Position numbers and translations under genes: made by a program. Under the pieces are notes generated by a model. The model saw nothing but the letters and a program-made list of their open reading frames with translations. It ran no database searches and was not told the origin of the DNA. From Amylibacter sp. IMCC11727 (GTDB taxonomy: Bacteria > Pseudomonadota > Alphaproteobacteria > Rhodobacterales > Rhodobacteraceae), in the NCBI RefSeq assembly GCF_029854195.1, contig NZ_CP122960.1, positions 1,370,001-1,434,000 on the forward strand: a stretch of DNA of 64,000 nt, given 5' to 3'. Shown one piece after another: positions 50,365 through 59,255 of the stretch; within the stretch, counting starts at the first letter, position 1, and every line of letters starts with the position of its first letter.

Positions 50365-52611
50365 ATGGCTTTTGATGATGTAAAAACTGAGAATTTCAAA
50401 GTTGTCGGCACACGGGTGAAACGCCCAGACGGCATGGACAAAGTAACAGGCAAAGCAAAGTTTGGTGCCGATGTTGTGGCGCCGGGCATGTTGCATGCGG
50501 CCATCGTTCGCTCGCCCCACGCCCATGCGCGGATTGTAAAGATCGACACGTCCAAGGCAGAGGCGCTGAAAGGTGTAAAATCTGTCGTGACGCGTGCGGA
50601 TTTTGCCGAAGGTCTGACAGGCGGCACGCTCGACGTTTTGGAAAACGTTATGGCGGGTGAGAAGGCGCTATATGATGGGCATGCGGTTGCCGCCGTTGCT
50701 GCTACGTCTGCGCTGATTGCACGCGATGCGGTGAAACTGGTGGAGGTGGAATACGAGGTTTTGCCCCATGTCACTGATGTGGACAAAGCCATGGCGGCAG
50801 ATGCGCCGGTGATCCGTGCAGGTGTTGCTGATAAATCTGTTCCTGCGGGCATGCACGAAAACGTTGTGCGCTATCACGAAAGTGGGCACGGCGATGTTGA
50901 GGCAGGATTTGCCGAAGCGGATTTGGTGATCGAAGACAGCTTCAAAACCGAAGCCACGCATCAGGGGTATATTGAACCCCACGCCTGTTTGGCGTCCATG
51001 GGCGATGGCAATGGCGATTTGTGGTGCTGTACCCAAGGGCATTGGAACGTGCAGAAACTCTGCGCGGCGATGTTGGGGTTGGAGCAATCCCAACTGCGTG
51101 TGACTGCGTCTGAAATCGGTGGCGGATTTGGCGGTAAAACGGCGGTGTTTATCGAACCCGTTGCGCTGGCGCTGTCGCGCAAAACCAACCGTCCTGTGAA
51201 GCTGGTGATGAGCCGCTCTGAGGTGTTCCGTGCGACTGGCCCAACATCGTCAACGTCTATGGACGTAAAGATCGGCATGAAGAAAGACGGCACGATCACC
51301 GCCGCCGAAGGTACGTTCCGTTTGCAAGGGGGCGCGTTCCCTGGTGCGCCGATGGAATTCACCGCGATGTGTGCATTTGCGCCTTACAATATCGCGAATG
51401 TGAAGCAGATCGGCTATGACGTGCTGGCGAACCGTCCAAAACAGGCGGCGTATCGTGCGCCTGGATCTCCAATGGCGGCCTTCGCGGTTGAGAGCGTTGT
51501 GAACGAGCTGTGTGATAAGCTGGGTCTTGATCGTTTGGAGGTCCGTCTGAAAAACGCATCGAAACAAGGCACTAAGGCGAGTTTTGGCCCCACATGGGAT
51601 CGTATTGGTCTGGTGGAAACGCTGGAAGCAGCGCAAGCACATCCGCACTATGCGGCTCCGTTGAAAGAAGGCCAAGGCCGCGGTATTTCCTGCGGATTCT
51701 GGTTCAACCACGGTGGCGAAACATCGGTCACGCTGGCCTTGTCCGAAGACGGCACGGTGCAGCTTTCTGTTGGGACACCCGATATCGGTGGATCGCGCGC
51801 ATCTATGGCGCAGATGGCCGCTGAAGAATTGGGTATTCCGTACGAGAACATCCGCACGACAATCGCAGATACGGCGACGCTTGGGTATAACGAAGTGTCC
51901 CATGGCTCACGTGTGACCTATGCGTCAGGTCTTGCCACGATTAAGGCCGCCCGCGATGCTGTGAAAAAGCTGAAGGGGCGTGCGGCTGCCAAATGGGGCA
52001 TCGACGAAGATGCGGTTGTTTGGGAAGACGGCTGTGCCAAACCTGCTGGCCCGAACGCAGGGGAATTCGATCCACTGCCAATTGAAAAGCTGACAGCGAA
52101 AATGGGCAGCACGGGCGGACCAATCGTTGGCCACTTTGAAGCCACGCCAGAAGGGGCGGGTGTTTCGTTCGCAACGCACATCGTTGATGCGGAAGTGGAT
52201 AAGGAAACGGGCCAAACCAAGGTCGTGCGCTACACCGTGATCCAAGACGCGGGTAAGGCGATCAATCCTGCCTATGTAGAAGGTCAGTTCCAAGGTGGCG
52301 CAGCCCAAGGTATTGGCTGGGCGTTGAACGAGGAGTACATTTACGGTGAAGACGGGCGTTTGCAGAACTCGGTTTTCCTTGATTACCGAATTCCTGTGGC
52401 GTCTGATTTGCCGATGATCGACACGGTGATTGTGGAAGTTCCAAACCCCGGCCATCCTTATGGTGTGCGCGGTGTTGGGGAAACATCCATTTGCCCACCA
52501 TTGGCAGCGATTGCCAATGCGGTGTCCAACGCGGCTGGGGTTCAGTTGAAAGAGCTGCCCATGTCGCCACCACGTATTCTGGCCGCGCTCGCGGAACAGG
52601 CGAAGGGCTAA
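50365..52611 (+). CDS. molybdenum hydroxylase, molybdopterin-binding large subunit (aldehyde oxidase-like, not CO dehydrogenase)
   Basis: A 748-residue large subunit of the xanthine oxidase family. The molybdenum-domain motif EIGGGFGGKT is near 250 and the catalytic glutamate lies in GVGETSICPP near the end. The active-site loop reads QAAYRAPGSP where form I and form II CO dehydrogenases have AYxCSFR and AYRGAGR; so this is not a CO dehydrogenase by that criterion. It is likely to hydroxylate an aldehyde, purine, N-heterocycle or acyl-CoA. There are no cofactor-insertion genes (CoxD/E/F type) here. A MoaD/ThiS-like gene follows. Confidence 0.92.
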   Translation: MAFDDVKTENFKVVGTRVKRPDGMDKVTGKAKFGADVVAPGMLHAAIVRSPHAHARIVKIDTSKAEALKGVKSVVTRADFAEGLTGGTLDVLENVMAGEKALYDGHAVAAVAATSALIARDAVKLVEVEYEVLPHVTDVDKAMAADAPVIRAGVADKSVPAGMHENVVRYHESGHGDVEAGFAEADLVIEDSFKTEATHQGYIEPHACLASMGDGNGDLWCCTQGHWNVQKLCAAMLGLEQSQLRVTASEIGGGFGGKTAVFIEPVALALSRKTNRPVKLVMSRSEVFRATGPTSSTSMDVKIGMKKDGTITAAEGTFRLQGGAFPGAPMEFTAMCAFAPYNIANVKQIGYDVLANRPKQAAYRAPGSPMAAFAVESVVNELCDKLGLDRLEVRLKNASKQGTKASFGPTWDRIGLVETLEAAQAHPHYAAPLKEGQGRGISCGFWFNHGGETSVTLALSEDGTVQLSVGTPDIGGSRASMAQMAAEELGIPYENIRTTIADTATLGYNEVSHGSRVTYASGLATIKAARDAVKKLKGRAAAKWGIDEDAVVWEDGCAKPAGPNAGEFDPLPIEKLTAKMGSTGGPIVGHFEATPEGAGVSFATHIVDAEVDKETGQTKVVRYTVIQDAGKAINPAYVEGQFQGGAAQGIGWALNEEYIYGEDGRLQNSVFLDYRIPVASDLPMIDTVIVEVPNPGHPYGVRGVGETSICPPLAAIANAVSNAAGVQLKELPMSPPRILAALAEQAKG

Positions 52612-52613
52612 CT

Positions 52614-52859
52614 GTGGTTGCAGTGAACCTCTGGTCCGGCTTGCGCGCCTTTGCTGATGGCAAAGACGTGGTTGAGGTGGATGCTAAAAACGTTGGCGAG
52701 GTCCTAGAGGGCCTCGTCAAAGCCCATCCAGGACTGGAACATGTGATCGAAGCAGGGGTTTCTGTCGCTGTGGATGGCAAAGTTATCGCAAGCGGCCTGA
52801 CCAATGAGGTAAAGCCTGACAGCGAAGTTTATTTGATGCAGCAACTTAAGGGCGGTTAA
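52614..52859 (+). CDS. MoaD/ThiS-like small sulphur-carrier-type protein
   Basis: An 81-residue ubiquitin-fold protein. It ends in MQQLKGG, the di-glycine terminus that in MoaD and ThiS is thiocarboxylated, and contains the beta-grasp text LWSGLRAFADGK and SVAVDGKVIASG. The GTG at 52614 was chosen because GAAGGG lies 8 bases upstream and the CoxL-type gene ends 3 bases earlier. It is likely to supply or store sulphur for molybdenum cofactor or a related product next to the hydroxylase, or to have an RnfH/ThiS-like role. Function is inferred from the ending and position. Its last 14 bases overlap the convergent hydrolase gene. Confidence 0.8.
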   Translation: MVAVNLWSGLRAFADGKDVVEVDAKNVGEVLEGLVKAHPGLEHVIEAGVSVAVDGKVIASGLTNEVKPDSEVYLMQQLKGG

Positions 52860-53736
52860 GGAACAGTTTAATTTGATCCGCCACCCATTCGGGGTGCTGA
52901 TGAATGATCCAGTGATCGGCATCTTCGCGCTCCACCACCGTTAGATCATCGCAATAGTCTTTCAGTCCATCGCGGGTTTCTGGTTTGAGCGCAGTATCCC
53001 CGAGTCCCCAGAGCAAAAGATGCGGCATGCGGATGCGCAGCGCTTCAGCGTCCCATTGAGGCAGTTGATCGGCGGGGATCGGTTCGCCCGGTTTGGCCAC
53101 CTTTAACGGCGTTGCGCGATACCAGTTGACCATGCCTCGTACCCCAGCCGCGTCGCTCCACGCGGCGCGGTAACCTGCTTGTTTTTCCGCCGTGAGCCAA
53201 TCCATATTCATATGTTTGCTGAACATGCCGAACATGCGCTCAAAATCATTGGCGGCGAGCGCGTTTTCTGAACCATCTTTGCGCAGCCATTCGACATATT
53301 GGCTGGCTTCTGCCTGCGGACCCCCTGACGCCAAGCCCTCTTGAAATGGGGCAGGGTGAACGCCATTGGCAATGACCAGTTTTTCCATTTTGTTGGGCGC
53401 GCGCATGGCACAAGCATAAGCGACCGATGCGCCCCAGTCGTGGCCGAGCAATGCAGCGGCTTTGCCATTCCCAAACATATCAATCATGGCCAATACATCA
53501 GCCGCGAGGTGTTTGGTGGCATAATCCGCCACAGCGCCACCGCGCCACGATCCGCCATATCCGCGTTGATCGGGGGCAACGCAGTAATACTCATCGGCCA
53601 AATGGGGCAGCACATCCGCCCAAGCGCCGCAGTATTCGGGAAAGCCGTGCAGGAATAACAGCAAGGGCGCAGATGAGTCGCCCGCTGTGATCGCATGAAA
53701 TGGTTTGTCGTTGATTTGAAAGTTTATGTGCTGCAT
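52846..53736 (-). CDS. alpha/beta hydrolase (epoxide hydrolase/haloacetate dehalogenase type)
   Basis: A 296-residue alpha/beta hydrolase. HGFPE is near 30-34, the nucleophile Asp in LGHDWGASVA near 99, and the catalytic His in DADHWIIHQHP near the end. The aspartate nucleophile places it with epoxide hydrolases and fluoroacetate dehalogenase relatives, and RGYGGSW is common to both. It is a different branch from the DhlA-like enzyme at 15477. It is convergent with the MoaD-like gene and overlaps it by 14 bases. The substrate is unknown. Confidence 0.88.
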   Translation of the reverse strand: MQHINFQINDKPFHAITAGDSSAPLLLFLHGFPEYCGAWADVLPHLADEYYCVAPDQRGYGGSWRGGAVADYATKHLAADVLAMIDMFGNGKAAALLGHDWGASVAYACAMRAPNKMEKLVIANGVHPAPFQEGLASGGPQAEASQYVEWLRKDGSENALAANDFERMFGMFSKHMNMDWLTAEKQAGYRAAWSDAAGVRGMVNWYRATPLKVAKPGEPIPADQLPQWDAEALRIRMPHLLLWGLGDTALKPETRDGLKDYCDDLTVVEREDADHWIIHQHPEWVADQIKLFLNRP

Positions 53737-53760
53737 CGCGGTTCCCGAGTTTGGGACAGC

Positions 53761-54684
53761 TTAGGCCGCCGATTTTGCGATTTCCAGACATCCAAGCAAT
53801 GCCGCAGCGTCATCGGTGATCAGAGATACAGGGATGGAATTTACTGTCGGGGCCATTGTGTGATCTTTGCCCAAGCCCTTGATAAGTGCATCATGAGCAG
53901 GGGTTTCAAACATCCCACGAACCACGCTGCCCGCCAAATAGACCCCATGCCGCGGTAGGTAGTGAAGGGATAATTCATAGATTAGTTCTGCCAACAGCGC
54001 GCCATAAACGCGGCTCGTGTTTTGGGCAGGATGACCGTCGGTTTTCGCAGCGTTGGAAATGGCGATCCCGTCCAAGTCTTCGCCTGTGGCCAGTTTGTGG
54101 AGTTTTTGCAAGCCACGCCCTGACAAGTAGTCCTCTATCGTGTCGGCAGGATTGCAGGTGTGCCCAAAGGCATCCTGTAAGATTTGGGCCATTGGCAAGG
54201 TGAGGGCGGAATGGCCGATCTCTGCCGCAACGGAGGTTGTTCCGATCAGGGCAGACGCATTTACACCTGTTCCCAGTCCAATCACCAAAGACTGGTCGCC
54301 GTTTTGCGGGGAAGCGGCCTTCCATATCTGAGTATGGGGCTCAGACAGGGCAGGAATTGTTCGGGCCAAAGCACCCATATCATTGACCAAAGACACATGT
54401 TCACAACCGATCATTTTGGCAAGCAATCGCGCGTCAAAAGACCAGCAATGATTGGTCAATTTGGCGGTTGGGCCGCTTACAGGTCCAGCAACGGCGATGC
54501 AGGCTGCGGTGATCTTTACGCCCTGATGATCTGCGAGAAATCGGTTCAATGCGGTTTTGAAATCGTCGATTTCTGCATTTCGATACCGCGTTAGGGTCGC
54601 AGTTGAAATGCCATCCCCATTGCCCAGTGCAATGCGCGTGTTGGTGCCGCCGATATCAGCGACAAGATAGACCGCGCCTGACAT
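53761..54684 (-). CDS. glk: glucokinase (ATP-dependent, Glk family)
   Basis: A 307-residue hexokinase-fold kinase. The phosphate-1 motif LVADIGGTNTRIAL is near 7-20, CIAVAGPVSGP near 63-73, and GLGTGVNASA with EIGHSAL in the middle, where EIGH is the family's catalytic-region motif. The expected reaction is glucose to glucose-6-phosphate. ATG 54684 lies 1 base after the ATPase stop and was chosen over an upstream ATG. It is the fourth gene of the xyl-type transporter operon, so the imported sugar may be glucose as well as xylose. Confidence 0.9.
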   Translation of the reverse strand: MSGAVYLVADIGGTNTRIALGNGDGISTATLTRYRNAEIDDFKTALNRFLADHQGVKITAACIAVAGPVSGPTAKLTNHCWSFDARLLAKMIGCEHVSLVNDMGALARTIPALSEPHTQIWKAASPQNGDQSLVIGLGTGVNASALIGTTSVAAEIGHSALTLPMAQILQDAFGHTCNPADTIEDYLSGRGLQKLHKLATGEDLDGIAISNAAKTDGHPAQNTSRVYGALLAELIYELSLHYLPRHGVYLAGSVVRGMFETPAHDALIKGLGKDHTMAPTVNSIPVSLITDDAAALLGCLEIAKSAA

Positions 54685-54685
54685 A

Positions 54686-55441
54686 TTAGCTGGCCTGTGC
54701 ATCGGGTGTTTTCTTGCCCAGAATAATCATGGAAAGGATTTCGTCTTCGGTCACATCTTCGACTCGTTCTGTGCCGATCATTTGGCCGTTTTTCATCACT
54801 GAAACACGATCACAGAGTTCCATCATTTCGCGGGTGTCATGGCTGATCAAGAAAATCCCAAGGCCCTGTTTTTTCAACTCGCCAATCAGTTCGGCAACCA
54901 TGGCTGTTTCATGAACCCCAAGGGCGGCAGTTGGTTCGTCCATGATCAGGATTTTCGCGTTGAAATACACCGCACGGGCGATGGCGACCGATTGGCGTTG
55001 CCCGCCTGACAAAGCGGACACAGGTTCTTTGAGCTTTTTAAAGTTGGGATTCAGCCGTGCCATAATCTTGCGCGTTTCGGCTTCCATCTGGCTGTCATCG
55101 ACAAACCCAAGCGGAGTGGTGAGTTCGCGCCCCAAAAACAGGTTGCTGGCCGCATCCAGATTGTCGGCAAGGGCCAGTGTTTGATAAATGGTTTCGATGT
55201 TGTGATCGCGGGCGTCTTTGGGGCTGTTGATCGTGGCTTTCTTGCCGCTGATCCAGATTTCACCGCTGTCCATCTTGTAAGCACCTGACAGCATTTTGAT
55301 CAGTGTGGATTTTCCTGCACCATTGTGCCCGAGTAGGCCAACCACTTCGCCTGGGTAAAGATCAATGCTGACGTGATCGACTGCACGCACCCCGCCAAAG
55401 GCGATGGAGACATCTTTCATTTGAACCAGAGGTGTCGTCAT
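54686..55441 (-). CDS. sugar ABC transporter, ATP-binding protein (XylG/FrcA-like, single domain)
   Basis: A 251-residue ABC ATPase with a single nucleotide-binding domain, in contrast to the duplicated E. coli XylG. Walker A GHNGAGKST near 37-45, signature LSGGQRQSVAIAR near 147, Walker B/catalytic ILIMDEPTAALGV near 172, and switch His in FLISHDTREMMEL. Single-domain forms are usual for FrcA/alphaproteobacterial sugar importers. It overlaps the permease stop by one base (TAATG) and precedes glk. Confidence 0.92.
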   Translation of the reverse strand: MTTPLVQMKDVSIAFGGVRAVDHVSIDLYPGEVVGLLGHNGAGKSTLIKMLSGAYKMDSGEIWISGKKATINSPKDARDHNIETIYQTLALADNLDAASNLFLGRELTTPLGFVDDSQMEAETRKIMARLNPNFKKLKEPVSALSGGQRQSVAIARAVYFNAKILIMDEPTAALGVHETAMVAELIGELKKQGLGIFLISHDTREMMELCDRVSVMKNGQMIGTERVEDVTEDEILSMIILGKKTPDAQAS

Positions 55442-56736
55442 TATTTCACTCCTGCGCGTTTGCGGTACTGAATATCGACCCAGACCGCGAAGATCAGAAC
55501 GCCGCCCACAACGATGTTTTGCAAAGGTGCGTCAACACCCACCATAGCCATGCCAGATTGTAAGGATTGCATGATCAACGCCCCGAGGATCGCGCCATAG
55601 ATGGTGCCGACACCGCCAGCGAGAGCTGTGCCGCCAATGACGGCGGCGGCGATTACGCGCAATTCGTCCAGCGTGCCAAGGTCGTTGGAATGGTTTGCCA
55701 AACGGCTGGACGCGACCACAGCAGAGAGAGCACATAACGCCCCCATCAGGGCAAAAATTTTGACCGTCAACATGCGTGTGTTGATGCCTGACAATTCGGC
55801 CGCGTCAGGGTTGCCGCCTGCGGCAAAGATATAGCGCCCAAAACGGGTGCGCCGTGCGATGATGGTCATGCCAATGGCAATGGCGATCAGCAGGAACACG
55901 GAAATCGGAACGCCGTAGGCATCCGTGAACCCTTCGGGCATGACTTCGCCTCGGGCCTCAAACAGGCGTTCAAGACGGCGAGTTGGAATTTGGTAAGAAT
56001 TCATGATCCACACAAACCCAAGGATGGCAGCGGAAATGATTGCGGCCATTGTGGCCTCGGCCCAAGCGGGCTTTACGATAAAGCCATGGCGCAGTTTTGC
56101 CGCGCGGCCGCGGTAAAGCATAAACACGGACACGGCGACGGCAAGCAGGCCAAACGCCCAAGATAAGGACACGCCAAGGGTGCCGTTGATGCCGCCAAAC
56201 GTCATAAAGGTTTTATCAAGGGGGCCAATGGTTTGACCGCCTGTCTGATACCAGCCCACATTGCGCCAGATCAGAAAACCGCCGAGTGTTACAATGAACG
56301 CTGGGATACCTTGGTAGCCGATCAGCCAGCCGTTTGCCGCTCCGATGGCCGTTCCGATCAATAGGCCAACGCCAATGGTGATCCAAGGAATAGCCCAATG
56401 GCCGAGGTCAAAGCCGAGTGTTGAGGGAAGGATATGAACCTGCGTCATAGCCATAGCGGCAGAACAAGTGGCAAGGATTGCCCCCACGGACAGGTCGATG
56501 TGGCGGGTGACAATCACAAACACCATACCTGTTGCCATGATGGCGACGGAGACTGTTTGAATTGTCAGGTTAAAGATGTTGCGTGGTGTGAGAAACCGAC
56601 CTTCTGTCAGGACGTTGAACACAATGCAGACAAGGACAAAGGCGCCGATCATTCCCAAAAGACGTGTGTCCAATTCCAATGCTTGAAACAAAGATCGCTT
56701 TGCTGGGGTCGGGTTTTGTGCAGTTTGATCAGACAT
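55441..56736 (-). CDS. xylH: sugar ABC transporter, permease (XylH-like)
   Basis: A 431-residue permease with about ten to eleven hydrophobic helices. The family blocks GMVFVIVTRHIDLSVGAIL, LGGFLIWRNVGWYQTGGQT-like text and IAAAVIGGTALAGGVGTIYG match XylH. ATG 56736 was chosen because GGAGTG is just upstream. Length and the RHIDLSVG motif favour a xylose-type permease. It is downstream of xylF with a hairpin between them. Confidence 0.92.
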   Translation of the reverse strand: MSDQTAQNPTPAKRSLFQALELDTRLLGMIGAFVLVCIVFNVLTEGRFLTPRNIFNLTIQTVSVAIMATGMVFVIVTRHIDLSVGAILATCSAAMAMTQVHILPSTLGFDLGHWAIPWITIGVGLLIGTAIGAANGWLIGYQGIPAFIVTLGGFLIWRNVGWYQTGGQTIGPLDKTFMTFGGINGTLGVSLSWAFGLLAVAVSVFMLYRGRAAKLRHGFIVKPAWAEATMAAIISAAILGFVWIMNSYQIPTRRLERLFEARGEVMPEGFTDAYGVPISVFLLIAIAIGMTIIARRTRFGRYIFAAGGNPDAAELSGINTRMLTVKIFALMGALCALSAVVASSRLANHSNDLGTLDELRVIAAAVIGGTALAGGVGTIYGAILGALIMQSLQSGMAMVGVDAPLQNIVVGGVLIFAVWVDIQYRKRAGVK

Positions 56737-56815
56737 TGATACACTCCATGAATGTCTGGGTGACGGTATCACGCACAGAAGGATTGCTCGAATAAAAAGT
56801 GAAAGGGGGCGGGGG

Positions 56816-56843
56816 CTCTGGCCCAAGAATGCTTGGGCCAGAG
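56816..56843 (-). terminator. hairpin between xylF and xylH
   Basis: A perfect 12-bp stem (CTCTGGCCCAAG 56816-56827 with its complement 56832-56843, loop AATG) starts 9 bases after the xylF stop on the minus strand, followed 15 bases on by CTTTTTATT. It probably causes partial termination or stabilises the xylF message, as at the other two transporters in the window. Confidence 0.7.
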
Positions 56844-56851
56844 AGATGTGT

Positions 56852-57880
56852 TTAGTTACAAGGTGCTGGGCCGTTGGACACGCCTTGACACAGTTTGTCT
56901 TTGGCGATCCAGCCTGCATCCACAACTGCAGAGAGGTTGTCTTTGGTCACAGGAACAGGAGCCAAGAACACGGCTGTCATTTCTGTGCCTGCTGGGGATG
57001 TCCAAGACTGTGCATTTGCAACATCTGCCATTGCTGTGCCACCAGCCAGGGCAACTGCGATTTCGCCAGCTGCTTTGCCAAGTTCACGTGCGTCTTTCCA
57101 AACGGACACTGTTTGTGTGCCCAAAGCAACGCGGTTCAATGCAGCGTGGTCGCCATCTTGGCCTGACACAGGAATGCCTTCCATGCCTTGCGCGGTCAGG
57201 GCAGCAACAACACCACCAGCTGTACCGTCGTTAGAGGCGACAACAGCGTCCACGTTGTTGTCTTGCGCGGTCAGGATTTGTTCCATGTTGCGCTGCGCGT
57301 TTGCTGGCAACCAACCATCGGTATAGGCTTCGGCAACGATTTTGATATCGCCCGCATCAATCGCGGCTTGGATAACTTCTTGTTGGCCACCGCGCAGGAA
57401 GTCTGCGTTTGGATCCGTGGGGGAGCCTTTGATCATCACGTAGTTGCCTTTTGGCTGAGCGGCCAGAACAGCACGGGCCTGCATGCGGCCAACTTCGACG
57501 TTGTCAAAGGTCAGGTAGAAGGCACGCGGGTCTTCGATCAGGCGGTCGTAGCCAACAACTGGAATACCTTCGTCAGATGCTGCTTGAACCGCTGGGCCAA
57601 TCGCGGCGCTGTCTTGTGCCAGAATGATAATGGCGTCGACGCCTTGAGCGATCAGGCTTTCAACGTCTGACAGCTGTTTAGAAGCAGAAGATTGCGCATC
57701 TGCGGAAACGTATTTCGCGCCAGCAGCTTCCAAAGCGCCTTTGATGGCAGCTTCGTCGGTTTTCCAGCGTTCTTCCTGAAAGTTGGACCAGCTTACGCCA
57801 ACGGTGAGTTCTTGCGCATAGGACATTGTCCCGAATGCGACGGTTGCGACAGCCGCAAGTGCAGCGGTAAATTTTTTCAT
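56852..57880 (-). CDS. xylF: D-xylose-type ABC transporter, substrate-binding protein
   Basis: A 342-residue periplasmic binding protein of the XylF/ribose-binding class. The signal peptide MKKFTAALAAVATVAFGTMSYA is followed by QELTVGVSWSNFQEERW. The text AQDSAAIGPAV, GYDRLIEDPRAFYLTF and ASNDGTAGGVVAAL is close to XylF. Two cysteines near the C-terminus (LCQGVSNGPAPCN) may pair. ATG 57880 was chosen because GGAGGAC lies just upstream. It is the first gene of the sugar operon and is divergent from the ROK regulator. The substrate is inferred from the XylF-like sequence and the xylose isomerase gene at the right edge. Confidence 0.93.
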   Translation of the reverse strand: MKKFTAALAAVATVAFGTMSYAQELTVGVSWSNFQEERWKTDEAAIKGALEAAGAKYVSADAQSSASKQLSDVESLIAQGVDAIIILAQDSAAIGPAVQAASDEGIPVVGYDRLIEDPRAFYLTFDNVEVGRMQARAVLAAQPKGNYVMIKGSPTDPNADFLRGGQQEVIQAAIDAGDIKIVAEAYTDGWLPANAQRNMEQILTAQDNNVDAVVASNDGTAGGVVAALTAQGMEGIPVSGQDGDHAALNRVALGTQTVSVWKDARELGKAAGEIAVALAGGTAMADVANAQSWTSPAGTEMTAVFLAPVPVTKDNLSAVVDAGWIAKDKLCQGVSNGPAPCN

Positions 57881-57944
57881 GGTGTCCTCCCAATGTGACT
57901 TTGATGTGCGCGATTCTAGGTTGAACGGCACCCACGGATAAAGT

Positions 57945-57994
57945 GTTAGCAGTTTTAATTTGAAAATCAAATTAAATAAGATAAATATGCTAAC
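57945..57994. promoter_or_regulatory. nested palindromic candidate operator between xylF and the ROK regulator
   Basis: Two inverted repeats share a centre: inner TTTAATTTGA (57954-57963) and TCAAATTAAA (57967-57976) with spacer AAA; outer GTTAGCA (57945-57951) and TGCTAAC (57988-57994). It lies in the 166-base divergent promoter gap, 65 bases before the xylF start codon. AT-rich palindromes of this size are typical targets of ROK repressors (NagC/Mlc/XylR), so the adjacent regulator is the likely ligand-responsive binder. Confidence 0.65.
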
Positions 57995-58046
57995 AGCTTT
58001 GTTTTGAACGTAATTTCGCCTTTTCAATTGGGAAAGCCGCAGTAGG

Positions 58047-59255
58047 ATGAAAGCTATGGCAGGACAACAACGCACATATGGTCGACGCACACTGCTGGCT
58101 GCGATTCGAAAAAGCAGCCCGATCGCACGTATTGATCTGGCCGAGGCCACAGGCATTAGCCGCGCAACCGTTACCACCGTCACAGCCGAGCTGATGCGTG
58201 CGGGATTGATTGCAGAGGTTGCCCAAGAAAGCGATAATTCTGGGCGGGGACGACCGCGGGTTGATTTGAAGATTGACGGAACCGCGCATCTGATTGCAGG
58301 GATCAAAGTTGCTAACCGCGCGTTGTCGCTTGTGTTGATAGATTTTGAAGGCAACGAACAGGCTGCAGTTGAATTTCCCTTTCCCGAACAAGTGTTTAAA
58401 CCCATTGCTTTGGCGCAAATTCTGAAAGGTGGATTGACCGAACTGATGGCAAAAGTAGACCGATCTGTTTCGGATTTGTCAGGGGTCGGTATCGGTATTT
58501 CGGGTATTGTTGACGTGCAGCGGGGGCTTGTCCATTGGTCGCCATCTTTGTCTGAGCGTAATGTTCATCTGCGCACTGTGGTCGAAGACACGCTGAATGT
58601 GCCTGTGTTTTTAGACAATGACGCGAACTTGGTGGCCATGGCGGAAAAGCAGTTTGGCGTTGGACGGCAGGCCAAGGATTTCATCGTGGTCACTGTTGAA
58701 AGCGGCGTTGGCATGGGCATCGTCATTGATCACAATATCTATCGAGGCACGCGGGGGTGTGGGGCGGAATTTGGCCATACCAAAGTGCATTTGGACGGGG
58801 CGCTGTGTCGCTGTGGTCAGCGCGGCTGTCTCGAAGCCTATGTGGCCGATTATGCGTTGCTGCGCGAAGCTCAGCTTTTGGGGAATGGCGGAGAAGCTGG
58901 AACGCCCGAGCAAACAATCGAAACCCTTTTAAAACGGGCGCAAGACGGCGATCCGATTGCCACCAATATTGTGAACCGCGCTGGGCGTATGTTTGCCCTT
59001 GGGCTGGCCAATATCGTTAACATCTTCGATCCTCAGTTGATCATCCTTGCCGGTGAGCGCATGCAGTTCGATCATCTTTATGCCGAAGAGGTGTTGGACA
59101 GCATCAAGTCTTCTATCGTGCAGGTGGATCAATCGCCACCTGATGTGGTGATCCACAAATGGGACGCGTTGATGTGGGCAAAGGGAGCTGCGGCCTATGC
59201 GCTGGAAGGGGTGGAGGAAGCCGCTGTGGCGCAACTGACGGCTCAAGATGTTTAG
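58047..59255 (+). CDS. xylR: ROK-family transcriptional repressor (XylR-like)
   Basis: A 402-residue ROK protein. An N-terminal winged helix-turn-helix (about 1-70, with IDLAEATGISRATVTTVTAEL) precedes the sugar-kinase fold domain, which shows GIGISGIVDV, DNDANLVAMAE and the zinc motif CRCGQRGCLEAY near 254-265. The gene is divergent from xylF, and a nested palindromic candidate operator lies between them. ROK repressors of this layout bind the sugar and release DNA, so xylose is a likely inducer. Its stop overlaps the start of the CRTAC1 gene by 8 bases, suggesting translational coupling. Gene name by analogy. Confidence 0.9.
   Translation: MKAMAGQQRTYGRRTLLAAIRKSSPIARIDLAEATGISRATVTTVTAELMRAGLIAEVAQESDNSGRGRPRVDLKIDGTAHLIAGIKVANRALSLVLIDFEGNEQAAVEFPFPEQVFKPIALAQILKGGLTELMAKVDRSVSDLSGVGIGISGIVDVQRGLVHWSPSLSERNVHLRTVVEDTLNVPVFLDNDANLVAMAEKQFGVGRQAKDFIVVTVESGVGMGIVIDHNIYRGTRGCGAEFGHTKVHLDGALCRCGQRGCLEAYVADYALLREAQLLGNGGEAGTPEQTIETLLKRAQDGDPIATNIVNRAGRMFALGLANIVNIFDPQLIILAGERMQFDHLYAEEVLDSIKSSIVQVDQSPPDVVIHKWDALMWAKGAAAYALEGVEEAAVAQLTAQDV

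Noticed and set aside
50365..52611. Carbon monoxide dehydrogenase large subunit
   Set aside because: The loop AYRAPGSP is not the form I (AYxCSFR) or form II (AYRGAGR) signature, and the usual accessory genes are absent.
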